Below, piece by piece: positions 34,759 to 46,326 of a DNA stretch of 64,000 nucleotides. The notes under the pieces were generated by a model. The model ran no database searches, was not told the DNA's origin, and was given only the letters and a program-made list of their open reading frames with translations. The translations under genes and the position numbers were made by a program. The first letter of the stretch is position 1, and each line of letters starts with the position of its first letter. The stretch comes from Streptomyces goshikiensis (lineage in GTDB: Bacteria; Actinomycetota; Actinomycetes; Streptomycetales; Streptomycetaceae): the NCBI RefSeq assembly GCF_014650555.1, contig NZ_BMVE01000008.1, positions 274,741-338,740 on the forward strand. Direction: 5' to 3'.

Positions 34759-34935
34759 AAGTCGTCTTACCTCCTCGGACGTGACCAGGACACTTATCGA
34801 TAGGTCAGCGTGGCACCATGCCGACGGTTGGCGACTCTATGGCGTGTCACCGCCCAGCGGCAACACAATCCACCGGACCCGACGCGTTGTGTCGGCAACC
34901 GAACACCACTCTGTCAAGGGCGTGCGGGCTGTCAC

Positions 34936-34960
34936 CGCGAAGTTTCGCGGGTGCGCGAAA
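34936..34960. promoter_or_regulatory. Nested TTCGCG inverted repeats upstream of parA
   Basis: CGCGAA-GT-TTCGCG at 34936-34949 overlaps TTTCGCG-GGTG-CGCGAAA at 34943-34960, giving three half-sites in 25 bases. This looks like an operator for a dimeric regulator, perhaps the RHH protein encoded after parA. It is not the parS consensus. Confidence 0.4.
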
Positions 34961-35020
34961 GGGTTAAAGGGTTACGTTCGAGGCGAGTTGAGCGGTACGG
35001 ACGGGTCCTCCGCAAACGCG

Positions 35021-35054
35021 TCCGGCCGGACCTTGCGGGCAAGGTCCGGCCGGA
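35021..35054 (-). terminator. Terminator hairpin downstream of ald
   Basis: A perfect 15-base stem TCCGGCCGGACCTTG and its complement around a four-base loop, 41 bases past the ald stop; no T-run. Confidence 0.7.
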
Positions 35055-35094
35055 GACGTGAGATTGACGTCAGTCGTTGACGAGGTCCGGCTGA

Positions 35095-36210
<1,116 letters not shown>

Positions 36211-36290
36211 CGTCGATCACGGTCCTTGGCTCAGGGGATTTTTCAGGGCACTTACATACATACCCGCCCACAAGAACGCGCAACGGGATG

Positions 36291-36310
36291 CACCACGGGT
36301 TGTCGTGGTG
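36291..36310. promoter_or_regulatory. Inverted repeat upstream of ald
   Basis: CACCACG-GGTTGT-CGTGGTG, perfect seven-base arms, centred about 90 bases upstream of the ald start and about 50 from the end of the STAND/TPR gene. It could be an operator for ald or a small terminator of the upstream gene. Confidence 0.4.
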
Positions 36311-36362
36311 AAGCCAGTCTAATGAAGGACGACGCGCTGTCTAGCCTTGCAAACAAATAACT

Positions 36363-38336
36363 TCAGTCGGAATCACTGCGGATTTCGCAGGCTGCGGGGT
36401 CGTCTCCCAGCAATCTGTCAGCCGTGGACCGGTGCAGCCTGGCCGCCGCGGGATCGCCGAGCCGGTCCAGCGTGTCGGCCAGCCGGACCTCCAGCGCGGC
36501 CTGAAGTCGCAGGTCCCCGGCCCGGCGCGCGAGGTCCACCGCCTCGCGGCAGGTGTGCAGCGATTCCTCGGGCCGCCCGGCGTACTCCTGCACCCGCGCC
36601 ATCTCGCTCAACGCCTTGGCCTGGCCGGGCACATCGGTCAGCTTCCGGTAGCCCGCGGCGGCCGTGCGCCAGCTGCGCAGCGCGTCCCCGTAGCGGCCCG
36701 CGTACGTGTGCACGTTGCCGAGCCGCCCGTACAGCCTGGCCTCGTCCGCGCGCTCCCCCCGCGCGAGGGCGTGGGACAGGGCCCGGCCGAACCAGTCGGA
36801 GGCCCGGTGCCAGTCACGGAGCTCCTGGTAGGCGCCGCCTACGGATTCCATCGCGCGGCCGGTGGCGTACGGATCGTTCGCCGCCCGTCCCGCGTCCAGC
36901 GCGGCCCGGTAGCGCTCCAGCGCCTCCTGGGTCCGGCCGGTCTCGGCGTCCAGGTCGGCCAGGTTCAGCAGCGCGGCGGCCTGCTCCCGGTGCAGGTTCC
37001 GGCGCTCGGCCACGTCCAGGACCAGCCGGTGCAGCCCGTACAGCTCGGGCGCGGCGGCGGCGGTGCCGCGGTGCTCGGCGAGGGCCCGTACGAGGGCGGC
37101 GACCAGCCGGCGGGCCAGGGTGTCCAGCTCGCCGTCCGCGACCGCGAGGGACGCGGCCGCCGACAGCGCGGGCAGCCGGGTGTCCAGCCAGGTCGCGGCG
37201 GCCCGCCGGTCGGGGAAGCGCAGGGCGCGGGGCAGCCCGCCCAGCTTCTCGGGACCGCCGATGCCCGGGTCCTCCTCCTCGGTGGCCATCGCCCGGCAGG
37301 AGTGCAGCAGCCGGACGGTGCGCTCCAGCATCCGCGCCCGGGCCAGCTGGACCTCGGCGGGGCGTTCCTTGGCCTCCAGCAGGGCCCGCAGGAACGGGGT
37401 GAGGCAGCCGGGCAGCTGGAACAGGCCGCCCTCTCCCTGCCGGACGAGTCCCAGCCCGGCGAAGTCCTCCAGGGTGGACTGGGCGGCGTTCACGGAGCAG
37501 CCGGCGAGGGCGGAGGCGGTGTGCGAGTCGAGGACGCCGGCGGGCGCGAGCGGAAGCAGCCGCAGGGTGCGCTGCGCGGGCTGCGGCAGGGATTCGTAGA
37601 CGAGCCGGAACGCCCGGCCGAGCGGGCCGTTGATGCCCGGCGGCATCTCGTGGAGCTGCTTGGCCACGTCGGCGACGGCGGCCTTGGGGTGGGCGGCGAG
37701 CCAGCCCCCGACCAGGGCCAGCGCGGCGGGCTGGCCCCCGCACTCCTCGGCGAGGCCCTCGGCGGCGCGCGGGTCGACGGTGACGCGGGTGTCCCCCATC
37801 CGGCGCGCGAGCATCGCCACGGCGGAGGTGGTGTCGAGCCCGCCGAGGGTGCAGGGGCGGACATCCGGAATCCCGGTGAGGGGTCCTTCGGCGGTGACGA
37901 CGACCAGGCACTCGGGCGTGTCGGGGAGCAGGGCGTCGACCTGGAAGGGGTCCGCGGCGTCGTCGACGAGCAGGATCGCCTTGCGGTCGGCGAGGGCGGT
38001 GCGCAGGGCGGAGCTGAGCTCGTCCTCGGAGGCGCCGGGCGGGGTGGGCCGTCCGAGCGTTTCGAGCAGGCCGCGCAGGGCCCGCTCCGTGGCGACGGTC
38101 TCCCCGCCGGGGGTGGTGAGGCGGGTGCGCAGGACTCCGTCGGGGTAGTCGGCGCCGACCTCGCGGACGAACGCCTCGGCGAGCGCGGTCCGGCCGGAAC
38201 CGGGGCGTCCGGCGACGAGCAGGACCCGCGCGCGGGGCGCCTTCGCCTTCCGGCCGGAGAGGGTGTCGAGCCCGGTCCGGGCGATGTCCTCGCGAAGCTC
38301 CTTGAGCTCACGCCGCCGCCCGACGAAATCCGTCAC
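36363..38336 (-). CDS. STAND NTPase with TPR domain (AfsR/NB-ARC-like regulator lacking a DNA-binding domain)
   Basis: About 657 residues. It begins VTDFVGRRRELKELREDI, the usual NB-ARC entry, followed by P-loop GRPGSGRT (residues 43-50, Lys replaced by Arg), Walker B KAILLVDDAADP, and GGQPAALALVGGWL as the GxP-type motif. A winged-helix region follows, then a C-terminal TPR array (about residues 455-650: LLNLADLDAETGRTQEALERYRAAL and similar). It resembles the NB-ARC/TPR half of AfsR-SARP regulators without the SARP DNA-binding domain. GTG 38336 follows GAGGAG. It lies between ald and the nudix gene on the same strand. Ligand and output are unknown. Confidence 0.82.
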   Translation of the reverse strand: MTDFVGRRRELKELREDIARTGLDTLSGRKAKAPRARVLLVAGRPGSGRTALAEAFVREVGADYPDGVLRTRLTTPGGETVATERALRGLLETLGRPTPPGASEDELSSALRTALADRKAILLVDDAADPFQVDALLPDTPECLVVVTAEGPLTGIPDVRPCTLGGLDTTSAVAMLARRMGDTRVTVDPRAAEGLAEECGGQPAALALVGGWLAAHPKAAVADVAKQLHEMPPGINGPLGRAFRLVYESLPQPAQRTLRLLPLAPAGVLDSHTASALAGCSVNAAQSTLEDFAGLGLVRQGEGGLFQLPGCLTPFLRALLEAKERPAEVQLARARMLERTVRLLHSCRAMATEEEDPGIGGPEKLGGLPRALRFPDRRAAATWLDTRLPALSAAASLAVADGELDTLARRLVAALVRALAEHRGTAAAAPELYGLHRLVLDVAERRNLHREQAAALLNLADLDAETGRTQEALERYRAALDAGRAANDPYATGRAMESVGGAYQELRDWHRASDWFGRALSHALARGERADEARLYGRLGNVHTYAGRYGDALRSWRTAAAGYRKLTDVPGQAKALSEMARVQEYAGRPEESLHTCREAVDLARRAGDLRLQAALEVRLADTLDRLGDPAAARLHRSTADRLLGDDPAACEIRSDSD

Positions 38337-38473
38337 GGATCCGCTCCTCTCCCTGCCTTCGGGTTGCGAGCGTAGTTCACGCAGAGCGACGACCCGTGTG
38401 GAGCGCGGCGGGCACATCGCCCGATCGGATCAGCCGATGGTCACACCACGCCGTCCGGGGTGCCCCGTACGGC

Positions 38474-39106
38474 TCAGGCCTCGTACGGGCGGGCCGGCCA
38501 GGGGGCCGTGGCCGGGCGCAGCGCGTCGGCGCCGCCCTCGGCCGCCAGCGCGGCGGCGAGCGACAGTACGCCCACCACCAGCCCGGAGTTGCCCAGCTCG
38601 CCCGCGAGGACGCCCCGTACGAGCTCTTCCAGCGGCACCCAGTCCACCTGCATGTCCGCCTCCTCCGAGCCGGACTCCGCGTACCGCTCCCCCTCCGCCT
38701 CCGAGACGCCCCGGGCGAGGAAGACCCGGATCGCCTCGTCCGAGCCGCCGGGCGAGGCGTAGTAGTCGGTGAGCACCCGCCAGTCGTCGGCCTTGACGTA
38801 CGCCTCCTCGAACAGCTCCCGCTGCGCTCCGTGCAGCGGGTTCTCCCCCGGTACGTCCAGCAGCCCGGCCGGCAGCTCCCAGAGCCGGCGGCCCACCGGG
38901 TGCCGGTACTGGCTGAGCACCAGCACCCGCCCGGCCGCGTCCAGCGCCAGCACGCACACCGAGCCGGGGTGCACCTGGTAGTCGCGGCGGACGGTGGACC
39001 CGTCCGGCATCCGGACCATGTCGGAGTTCACCGACGTCTTCGCGCCCTCGAACGGGCGCCGCGTCGACACGGTCTCCCAGGATTCCGGCGTGTCCTTGAT
39101 GTTCAT
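38474..39106 (-). CDS. ADP-ribose pyrophosphatase-like nudix hydrolase
   Basis: A 210-residue nudix protein like M. tuberculosis Rv1700. The nudix box is GLLDVPGENPLHGAQRELFEEAYV, with one extra residue between the first Gly and Glu, and REL..EE catalytic glutamates intact; the upstream LSQYRHPVGRRLWELPAG segment is the ADP-ribose-pyrophosphatase signature. It hydrolyses ADP-ribose to AMP and ribose-5-phosphate, removing a by-product of NAD turnover. ATG 39106 follows GAGGA. It lies directly after pyrG, separated by a hairpin, as in mycobacteria; the tyrosine recombinase that follows it there is absent here. Confidence 0.9.
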   Translation of the reverse strand: MNIKDTPESWETVSTRRPFEGAKTSVNSDMVRMPDGSTVRRDYQVHPGSVCVLALDAAGRVLVLSQYRHPVGRRLWELPAGLLDVPGENPLHGAQRELFEEAYVKADDWRVLTDYYASPGGSDEAIRVFLARGVSEAEGERYAESGSEEADMQVDWVPLEELVRGVLAGELGNSGLVVGVLSLAAALAAEGGADALRPATAPWPARPYEA

Positions 39107-39132
39107 GCCCCGTAGTCCTCCACAACGCGCGA

Positions 39133-39164
39133 CAGCCGGGGTACGGAACTCCGTACCCCGGCTG
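39133..39164 (-). terminator. Hairpin between pyrG and the nudix gene
   Basis: A perfect 14-base stem CAGCCGGGGTACGG / CCGTACCCCGGCTG with AACT loop, 28 bases after the pyrG stop and 27 before the nudix start. It should attenuate read-through between the two genes. Confidence 0.7.
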
Positions 39165-39192
39165 CCTACGTTATGCGTTCGGGCCCGGCAGG

Positions 39193-40845
<1,653 letters not shown>

Positions 40846-41331
40846 CGCCAAGAGGGGGCTCCCGTGGTCGCGAAGTGAGGTGCGTCCGGCGCCGGCCACC
40901 ATCGATCCGGAGGGGTGTTCCCAGGTCTCAGGGGGCGCCGAAGCTGCGGTTTCGGGGCTCCTGATTCGCACAGGCAGACCACCGGTCCACGGGGTACCAG
41001 CCTATCAGCGCCCGGACGGGTCCGCCTCCGGCCACGCTGCCGGGCCGCTTCGCGACAGGCCCGGCGGGAGCGTCCTGCCTGGTCATCCGCAGGGTCACCC
41101 GTTCGGCCCAGCCACATTGTTCGCGGGCTTACGGAGATCACTTAGGGTGCCGTCATATCCTGCTCGGATAATCGCTGCACATCGCCCCCCGAGCAGTCCG
41201 GCAGACGGCGCGACCCCGCCGGCTTAAGGAATCATGGCTCGATGCGGGGGTTTCTCCACACGGGAGACCGCGCAACCGCGCATTGCAAGCGCCCTTCGGG
41301 GCGGACGTGGCCGTTCGACTGGAGATGCAAC
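40846..41331. other. Divergent promoter region between pyrG and GH15 gene
   Basis: 486 bases without a credible coding frame. On the minus strand TAGGCT at about 41003 could be a pyrG -10, leaving a roughly 150-base leader that can fold into a hairpin (CCCCGAAACCGC...). On the plus strand GATAAT at about 41165 is a possible -10 for the hydrolase gene, giving a leader of about 160 bases. Neither has a convincing -35. Confidence 0.45.
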
Positions 41332-43137
41332 GTGTCCGGGCGCATCGAGGATTACGCACTGATCGGGGACATGCAGACAGCCGCGCTGGTCTGCCGGGAC
41401 GGATCGGTGGACTGGTTGTGTCTGCCACGTTTCGATTCCCATGCCGTCTTCGCGGGCATTCTCGGCACCGAGGACCACGGGTTCTGGCGGATCGGCCCGT
41501 CGTTCCCCTCCGGTGGTGAGGCGCCGGCGGCGAGCCGGCGCAGCTACCGCGGTGACTCGCTGGTGCTGGAATCGGAGTGGGACACCCCCCGCGGCACGGT
41601 CCGGGTGATCGATTTCATGCCGCCCCGCGAGGACCACGCTCCGCAGCTCATCCGCATCGTGGAGGGCGTCAGCGGGCGCGTGCGGATGCGCTCGGCGCTG
41701 CGCATGCGCTTCAGCTACGGCCGGGTCGTGCCCTGGGTGCACAAGGCCGACGGGCGCACGGTCGCCGTCGCCGGCCCCGACTCGGTCTGGCTGGACACCG
41801 ACGCGCAGACGTACGGCGAGGACCTGACGACGTACTCCGACTTCACCGTCGGCCCCGGCGACCGGCGCGCGTTCTGCATCAGCTGGCAGCCCTCGCACCG
41901 CAACGCCCCGGAGTCCCCCGACGCCGAGGCGGCGCTGGAGGCCACCGCCGAGTTCTGGCGCGAGTGGGTCGAGCAGTGCACGTACCACGGGCCCTACCGG
42001 GAGGCGGTGATCCGCTCCCTGATCACCCTCAAGGCGCTCACGTACGCCCCGACGGGCGGGATCGTCGCCGCGCCGACCACCTCCCTCCCGGAGGAGATCG
42101 GCGGCGTCCGCAACTGGGACTACCGCTACACCTGGCTGCGGGACGCGGCGATCACCCTGTCCTCGCTGCTGCGCACCGGCTACCGCGAGGAGGCCCGCGC
42201 CTGGCGCGAGTGGCTGCTGCGCGCGGTGGCCGGGGACCCGGAGAACCTGCAGATCATGTACGGCATCGCCGGCGAGCGCGAACTCGGCGAGACCGAACTC
42301 GACTGGCTGCCGGGGTACGAGAACTCCCGGCCGGTCCGCGTCGGCAACGGCGCCGCCGGCCAGCTCCAGCTCGACGTGTACGGCGAGGTCACCGAGGCCC
42401 TGCACCTGGGCCACATGACGGGCCTGGCCCGCAACGACTACGCCTCGCTGCTCCAGCTCAAGCTGATCCGCTACCTGGAGACCCACTGGGACCAGCCCGA
42501 CGAGGGCATCTGGGAGGTGCGCGGCCCGCGCCGGCACTTCGTGCACTCGAAGGTGATGGCCTGGGTGGCCGTGGACCGCACGATCAAGCTGATCGAGAGC
42601 GGCGACGCGGACGGCCCGCTGGAGCGGTGGCGCGAACTGCGCGACGAGATCCACGAGGACGTCTGCGAGAAGGGCTACGACAAGGAGCGCAACACCTTCA
42701 CCCAGTCGTACGGGTCGAAGGAGCTCGACGCCTCGCTGCTGCTCATCCCCCAGATGGGCTTCCTGCCGCCGGACGACAAGCGGGTCATCGGCACCATCGA
42801 GGCGATCCAGCGGGAGCTGTCCACGCCCGACGGCTTCATCCTGCGCTACCCGACCTCCGGCGAGGAGGCCGGCGTCGACGGCCTCGCGGGCGACGAGGGG
42901 GCCTTCCTGGCGTGCTCGTTCTGGATGGCCGACGACCTCGCGATGATCGGCCGGGTCGACGAGGCCCGCCGGCTGTTCGAGCGCCTGCTGGCCCTGCGCA
43001 ACGACCTCGGGCTGCTGGCCGAGGAGTGGGACCCGCGCCTCCAGCGCCAGGTCGGCAACTTCCCGCAGGCGTTCAGCCACGTCCCCCTGATCGACACGGC
43101 CCTGCGCCTGACGGCCAGCGGAGCGTACGGGGGCTGA
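41332..43137 (+). CDS. Glycoside hydrolase family 15 protein (trehalase/glucoamylase-like)
   Basis: A 601-residue cytosolic protein. It begins with the conserved IEDYALIGDMQTAALVCRDGSVDWLCLPRFDS, the N-terminal beta-sandwich entry of bacterial GH15 proteins, and continues into the (alpha/alpha)6 barrel with RNWDYRYTWLRDAAITL and a C-terminal DEGAFLACSFWMADDLAMIGR. Actinobacterial members of this type include trehalases that hydrolyse trehalose to glucose, but others are glucoamylase- or dextranase-like; substrate is not determined. GTG 41332 follows GGAG; an earlier in-frame start at 41242 is less likely. Followed by a hairpin terminator. Confidence 0.9.
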   Translation: MSGRIEDYALIGDMQTAALVCRDGSVDWLCLPRFDSHAVFAGILGTEDHGFWRIGPSFPSGGEAPAASRRSYRGDSLVLESEWDTPRGTVRVIDFMPPREDHAPQLIRIVEGVSGRVRMRSALRMRFSYGRVVPWVHKADGRTVAVAGPDSVWLDTDAQTYGEDLTTYSDFTVGPGDRRAFCISWQPSHRNAPESPDAEAALEATAEFWREWVEQCTYHGPYREAVIRSLITLKALTYAPTGGIVAAPTTSLPEEIGGVRNWDYRYTWLRDAAITLSSLLRTGYREEARAWREWLLRAVAGDPENLQIMYGIAGERELGETELDWLPGYENSRPVRVGNGAAGQLQLDVYGEVTEALHLGHMTGLARNDYASLLQLKLIRYLETHWDQPDEGIWEVRGPRRHFVHSKVMAWVAVDRTIKLIESGDADGPLERWRELRDEIHEDVCEKGYDKERNTFTQSYGSKELDASLLLIPQMGFLPPDDKRVIGTIEAIQRELSTPDGFILRYPTSGEEAGVDGLAGDEGAFLACSFWMADDLAMIGRVDEARRLFERLLALRNDLGLLAEEWDPRLQRQVGNFPQAFSHVPLIDTALRLTASGAYGG

Positions 43138-43146
43138 CGGCCGGTG

Positions 43147-43171
43147 GGGGGCGGCGCGATGGGCCGCCCCC
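43147..43171 (+). terminator. Hairpin terminator after the GH15 gene
   Basis: Stem GGGGGCGGC / GCCGCCCCC with a seven-base loop, ten bases beyond the stop codon. Confidence 0.6.
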
Positions 43172-43246
43172 GGCCCGCCGCGCCGCCGCAACCGGCGCCG
43201 CCTACGCTGGAATGGTCCTGCCGTCCTCCGGAAGGAGGGGCACACC

Positions 43247-44629
43247 ATGGCTCCCCTCTCCAAGGCGGGCACGGCGCTCGCCGCGCTCCGCGAGGATCTG
43301 TCCGGTGCCGTGTTCACCGCGGACGATCCGGGCTACGACGAGGCCCGCGCGCTCTTCAACGCGATGATCGACCGCAGACCCGCCGTCATCGCCCAGTGCG
43401 AGAGCGTCTCGGACGTGGCCACCACCGTGCGCTTCGCCCGGGAGCTGGACCTGCGCGTCGCGGTGCGCGGCGGCGGGCACAGTGTCGCCGGGATGTCCCT
43501 CAACGACGGCGGGGTGGTCGTGGACCTGCGCCGGATGCACGAGGTGACGGTCCATCCGGCGGCGAAGGCGGTACGGGCCCAGGGCGGCGCCACGATGAGC
43601 CACCTGGACCGGGCCTGCCAGCCGTACGGCCTCGCGACGACCGGCGGCCGGGCCTCCACCACGGGCCTGGGCGGTTACGTGCTCGGCGGCGGCTCCGGCT
43701 GGGTGGACCGCAAGTTCGGGCTGGCCGTGGACAATCTGCTGGGCGTCGAGCTGGTGACCGCCGACGGGCAGGTGATCGAGGCGACGGCGGAGGAGAACCC
43801 CGAGCTGTTCTGGGCCCTGCACGGCGGCGGCGGGAACTTCGGCGTCGCCACCTCGCTGACGCTGCGGCTGCACGACCTGCCGGTGTTCTCGGTGGCCATG
43901 GTGATGGCCCTGCCCGAGCACGGGCCGGCGCTGACCCGCGCGTACCGCGACATCATCGCCTCCGGTCCGGACGAGGCCGGTGGCGGGGTCCTCTACCTGA
44001 CCGGGCCGCCCGCGGAGTTCATCCCGCCGCACCTGGTCGGCAGCCTGCTCGCCGGCGCCCTCCTCACGTACACCGGGCCCGAGGAGGAGGTGCGCGCGCT
44101 CGCAGCGCCGCTGCTGGCGGTCCCGCACGAGGTGGAGATGGTCACGGCCCTGCCGTACGCGGACTTCCAGTGCCAGTTCGACGACCCGCCCGACCTGCGC
44201 AACTACTGGTCCGCCGAGTACCTGAACGAGGCCCCGGACGAACTGCTCGACGTGTTCTGCGCCCGGGCCGACTCCATGCCGGTGCCCTCGGGCTGCCAGC
44301 ACGTCCTGTTCCCGCAGGGCGGCGCGATCGCGGCGGGCCCCTCCGAGTGGCCGGTCCCGTACCGCGGGGCGCCCTGGGCCGTGCACCCGTTCGGGATCTG
44401 GGAGGACCCGGCGGACGACGCCCGCGCCATCCAGTGGGTCCGCGACACCCGGACCGACGTCCAGCCCTGGAGCACCGGCGCGGTGTACCTGAACTTCACC
44501 GGCGACGAGGGCCCCGAGCGGGTGGTCGCGGGGCTCGGCTCGGACAACCTGGCCAGGCTGGCCGCGGTGAAGCGGGAGTACGACCCGGACAACGTGTTCC
44601 GCTACAACCACAACATCATCCCGGCCTGA
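43247..44629 (+). CDS. FAD-linked oxidoreductase (berberine-bridge/PCMH type)
   Basis: A 460-residue flavoprotein. The FAD-binding PCMH domain has AVRGGGHSVAGMSLNDGGVVVDLRRM, where the His after GGG is the expected covalent FAD attachment site, and TTGGRASTTGLGGYVLGGGSGW; there is no cysteine at the second attachment position used by bicovalent enzymes. The C-terminal berberine-bridge (BBE) segment ends YDPDNVFRYNHNI. Such enzymes oxidise sugars or aromatic alcohols, sometimes in antibiotic pathways. It has an excellent Shine-Dalgarno (AAGGAGGGG) and a -10-like TACGCT 45 bases upstream. The PucR regulator follows 22 bases downstream, but that gene appears to have its own promoter. Confidence 0.9.
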   Translation: MAPLSKAGTALAALREDLSGAVFTADDPGYDEARALFNAMIDRRPAVIAQCESVSDVATTVRFARELDLRVAVRGGGHSVAGMSLNDGGVVVDLRRMHEVTVHPAAKAVRAQGGATMSHLDRACQPYGLATTGGRASTTGLGGYVLGGGSGWVDRKFGLAVDNLLGVELVTADGQVIEATAEENPELFWALHGGGGNFGVATSLTLRLHDLPVFSVAMVMALPEHGPALTRAYRDIIASGPDEAGGGVLYLTGPPAEFIPPHLVGSLLAGALLTYTGPEEEVRALAAPLLAVPHEVEMVTALPYADFQCQFDDPPDLRNYWSAEYLNEAPDELLDVFCARADSMPVPSGCQHVLFPQGGAIAAGPSEWPVPYRGAPWAVHPFGIWEDPADDARAIQWVRDTRTDVQPWSTGAVYLNFTGDEGPERVVAGLGSDNLARLAAVKREYDPDNVFRYNHNIIPA

Positions 44630-44651
44630 CCCCCTGGTAGCGTCCCGCGAC

Positions 44652-46271
44652 ATGGACAATCAGGGCGGCATCACCGTTCAGCGGGCGCTGGAACTGCCGG
44701 GACTGCGCGGCGGCCTGCCCGAGGTGGTGGCCTGCGCCGACCGCCTCGGCCGGACCGTGCGCTGGGTGCACGCGGGCGAGGTCCCCAACATCGCCTCCCT
44801 CCTCAAGGGCGGCGAGCTGCTGCTGACCACCGGCCTCGGCCTCGGCACCCGGCCCGCCGAACAGCGCGCCTTCGTACGCCGTCTCGCGGACCGGGGGATC
44901 GCCGCGCTGGTCGTCGAGCTGGGCCCGCGCTTCACCCGGCTCCCGGCGACCCTCGTCGAGACGGCACGGGCCGCGGGGCTGCCGCTGGTCCAGCTGCACC
45001 GGGAAGTCCCCTTCGTGGCGGTGACGGAGGAGGTCCACACCGAGATCGTCAACCACCACTACGCGCTGCTCCAGCGCGCCGAGGAGGTCCACCGGCGCTG
45101 TACGGAGGCCCTGCTGGGCGGCGGCGGCATCCCGCAGGTGCTGCGCGTCCTGGCGGACTTCACCGCGAACCCGGTGTTCCTGGAGACCCCCGACGGGCAG
45201 CTGCTGTACGGGGCCGGCCCGGTCTCCGGGGAGGCCGCCGCGGACCCGCTCCAGGTGTGGGAGGGCCTGCGGGGCCAGCGCGAGGCGGAGCCGTCTGCCA
45301 ACACGGTGGTCATCGACGTCCCCGGCGGGGGGCACGGCACGGGATCGGTCCGGGCGCGGGTCGTCCTGGTCGGGGTCTCGGCGCCGCTGCAGCCGGTGCA
45401 CCGGATGGCGGCGGAGCGGACGGCGGGGGTGCTGGCCGTCGTACTGATGCAGGCGCGGCAGGAGGACGAGCTGGCGGCGCGCGGGCGCGGGGACTTCCTC
45501 ACGGACCTGGCGGAGGGCCGCATCTCGGCCGAGGACGCACCGGCGCAGGCACGCGTCCTGGGCTTCAAACCGGGCTCCGGGCCGCTCCTGCCGGTGGTCA
45601 TGCGGCTGTCCTCGGACCTCGGGCCGTCGGGCAACTGGGCCGTCCTGGCCCGCGCGGTCCTGGAGGAGCTCTCCTCGGTCGGGGTCCCCGTCCTGCTCGG
45701 GGTCCGCCCGGTGGAGGGCCGGGTCCCGCTGCTGGTCTCGCTCCGCGCGGAATCGGAGCGCACGGCGGTCGCGGACCGGGTCGCGGCGGCGCTGCGGGCG
45801 GGCGTGGAGCGGGCCGGCCTGGACCGGGCCGCCGCCCCGCCGGCGGTGGTGGTCGGCGTCGCCGGCGGCTGGGCGGCGGCCTCCGCGGGGCTGCGCCACG
45901 CCGCCGAGACGGCGACGGCCGCCCACGGCCTGCCGGCCCGGCCCTGGTACGACGCGCGGCGCCTGGACATCGACCTGCTGCTGTGGCGGCTGCGGGAGCA
46001 TCCCGACCTGGCGGCGTTCGTGGACCGCGCGATCGGCCCGCTCCGGGTGCACGACACCACCTCGCGGCCGCCGCTGCTCCCGACCCTGGAGACGTACCTG
46101 GCCCATGCGGGCCGCAAGGCGGAGACGGCGCGCGAGCTCCATCTGAACCGCCAGACGCTGTACAACCGGCTGGCCCGCATCGCGGAGCTGCTGGGTACGG
46201 ACCTCGACGACCCGGAGACGGTCCTCTCCCTGAGCCTCGCGCTGCGCGCCCGCCGCCACACGGCTTCCTGA
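44652..46271 (+). CDS. PucR-family transcriptional regulator
   Basis: A 539-residue regulator. The N-terminal PucR domain (ALELPGLRGGLPEVVACADRLGRTVRWVHAGEV; NIASLLKGGELLLTTGLGL) is followed by a GGDEF-related central region and a C-terminal helix-turn-helix of the PucR type (ETARELHLNRQTLYNRLARIAELLG). Members regulate purine, amino acid or polyamine use, often of an adjacent gene; the upstream FAD oxidoreductase is a candidate target. TAGCGT lies eight bases before the ATG with no Shine-Dalgarno, so the transcript may be leaderless. It converges on a lipoprotein gene with a hairpin between them. Confidence 0.93.
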   Translation: MDNQGGITVQRALELPGLRGGLPEVVACADRLGRTVRWVHAGEVPNIASLLKGGELLLTTGLGLGTRPAEQRAFVRRLADRGIAALVVELGPRFTRLPATLVETARAAGLPLVQLHREVPFVAVTEEVHTEIVNHHYALLQRAEEVHRRCTEALLGGGGIPQVLRVLADFTANPVFLETPDGQLLYGAGPVSGEAAADPLQVWEGLRGQREAEPSANTVVIDVPGGGHGTGSVRARVVLVGVSAPLQPVHRMAAERTAGVLAVVLMQARQEDELAARGRGDFLTDLAEGRISAEDAPAQARVLGFKPGSGPLLPVVMRLSSDLGPSGNWAVLARAVLEELSSVGVPVLLGVRPVEGRVPLLVSLRAESERTAVADRVAAALRAGVERAGLDRAAAPPAVVVGVAGGWAAASAGLRHAAETATAAHGLPARPWYDARRLDIDLLLWRLREHPDLAAFVDRAIGPLRVHDTTSRPPLLPTLETYLAHAGRKAETARELHLNRQTLYNRLARIAELLGTDLDDPETVLSLSLALRARRHTAS

Positions 46272-46274
46272 CGC

Positions 46275-46298
46275 CGCCCGGGCAGGAGCTCCCGGGCG
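46275..46298. terminator. Hairpin between convergent PucR and lipoprotein genes
   Basis: CGCCCGGG / CCCGGGCG eight-base stem with an eight-base loop; the motif GCCCGGGTCAGAG repeats right after it. It may act on both strands. Confidence 0.5.
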
Positions 46299-46326
46299 CA
46301 GAGCCGCCCGGGTCAGAGCGCCCGGG

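Larger units (their letters stand above)
34759..35094. other. ald-parA intergenic region with hairpin and inverted repeats
   Basis: 336 bases. It holds the ald terminator (35021-35054), a cluster of TTCGCG inverted repeats (34936-34960), and on the minus strand a TTGACA at about 34912-34917 that could be a -35 box for parA, though no good -10 follows at standard spacing. No coding sequence is evident. Confidence 0.55.

Noticed and set aside
34759..35094. parS centromere sites near parA
   Set aside because: I looked for GTTTCACGTGAAAC and close variants and found none; the TTCGCG repeats do not match.
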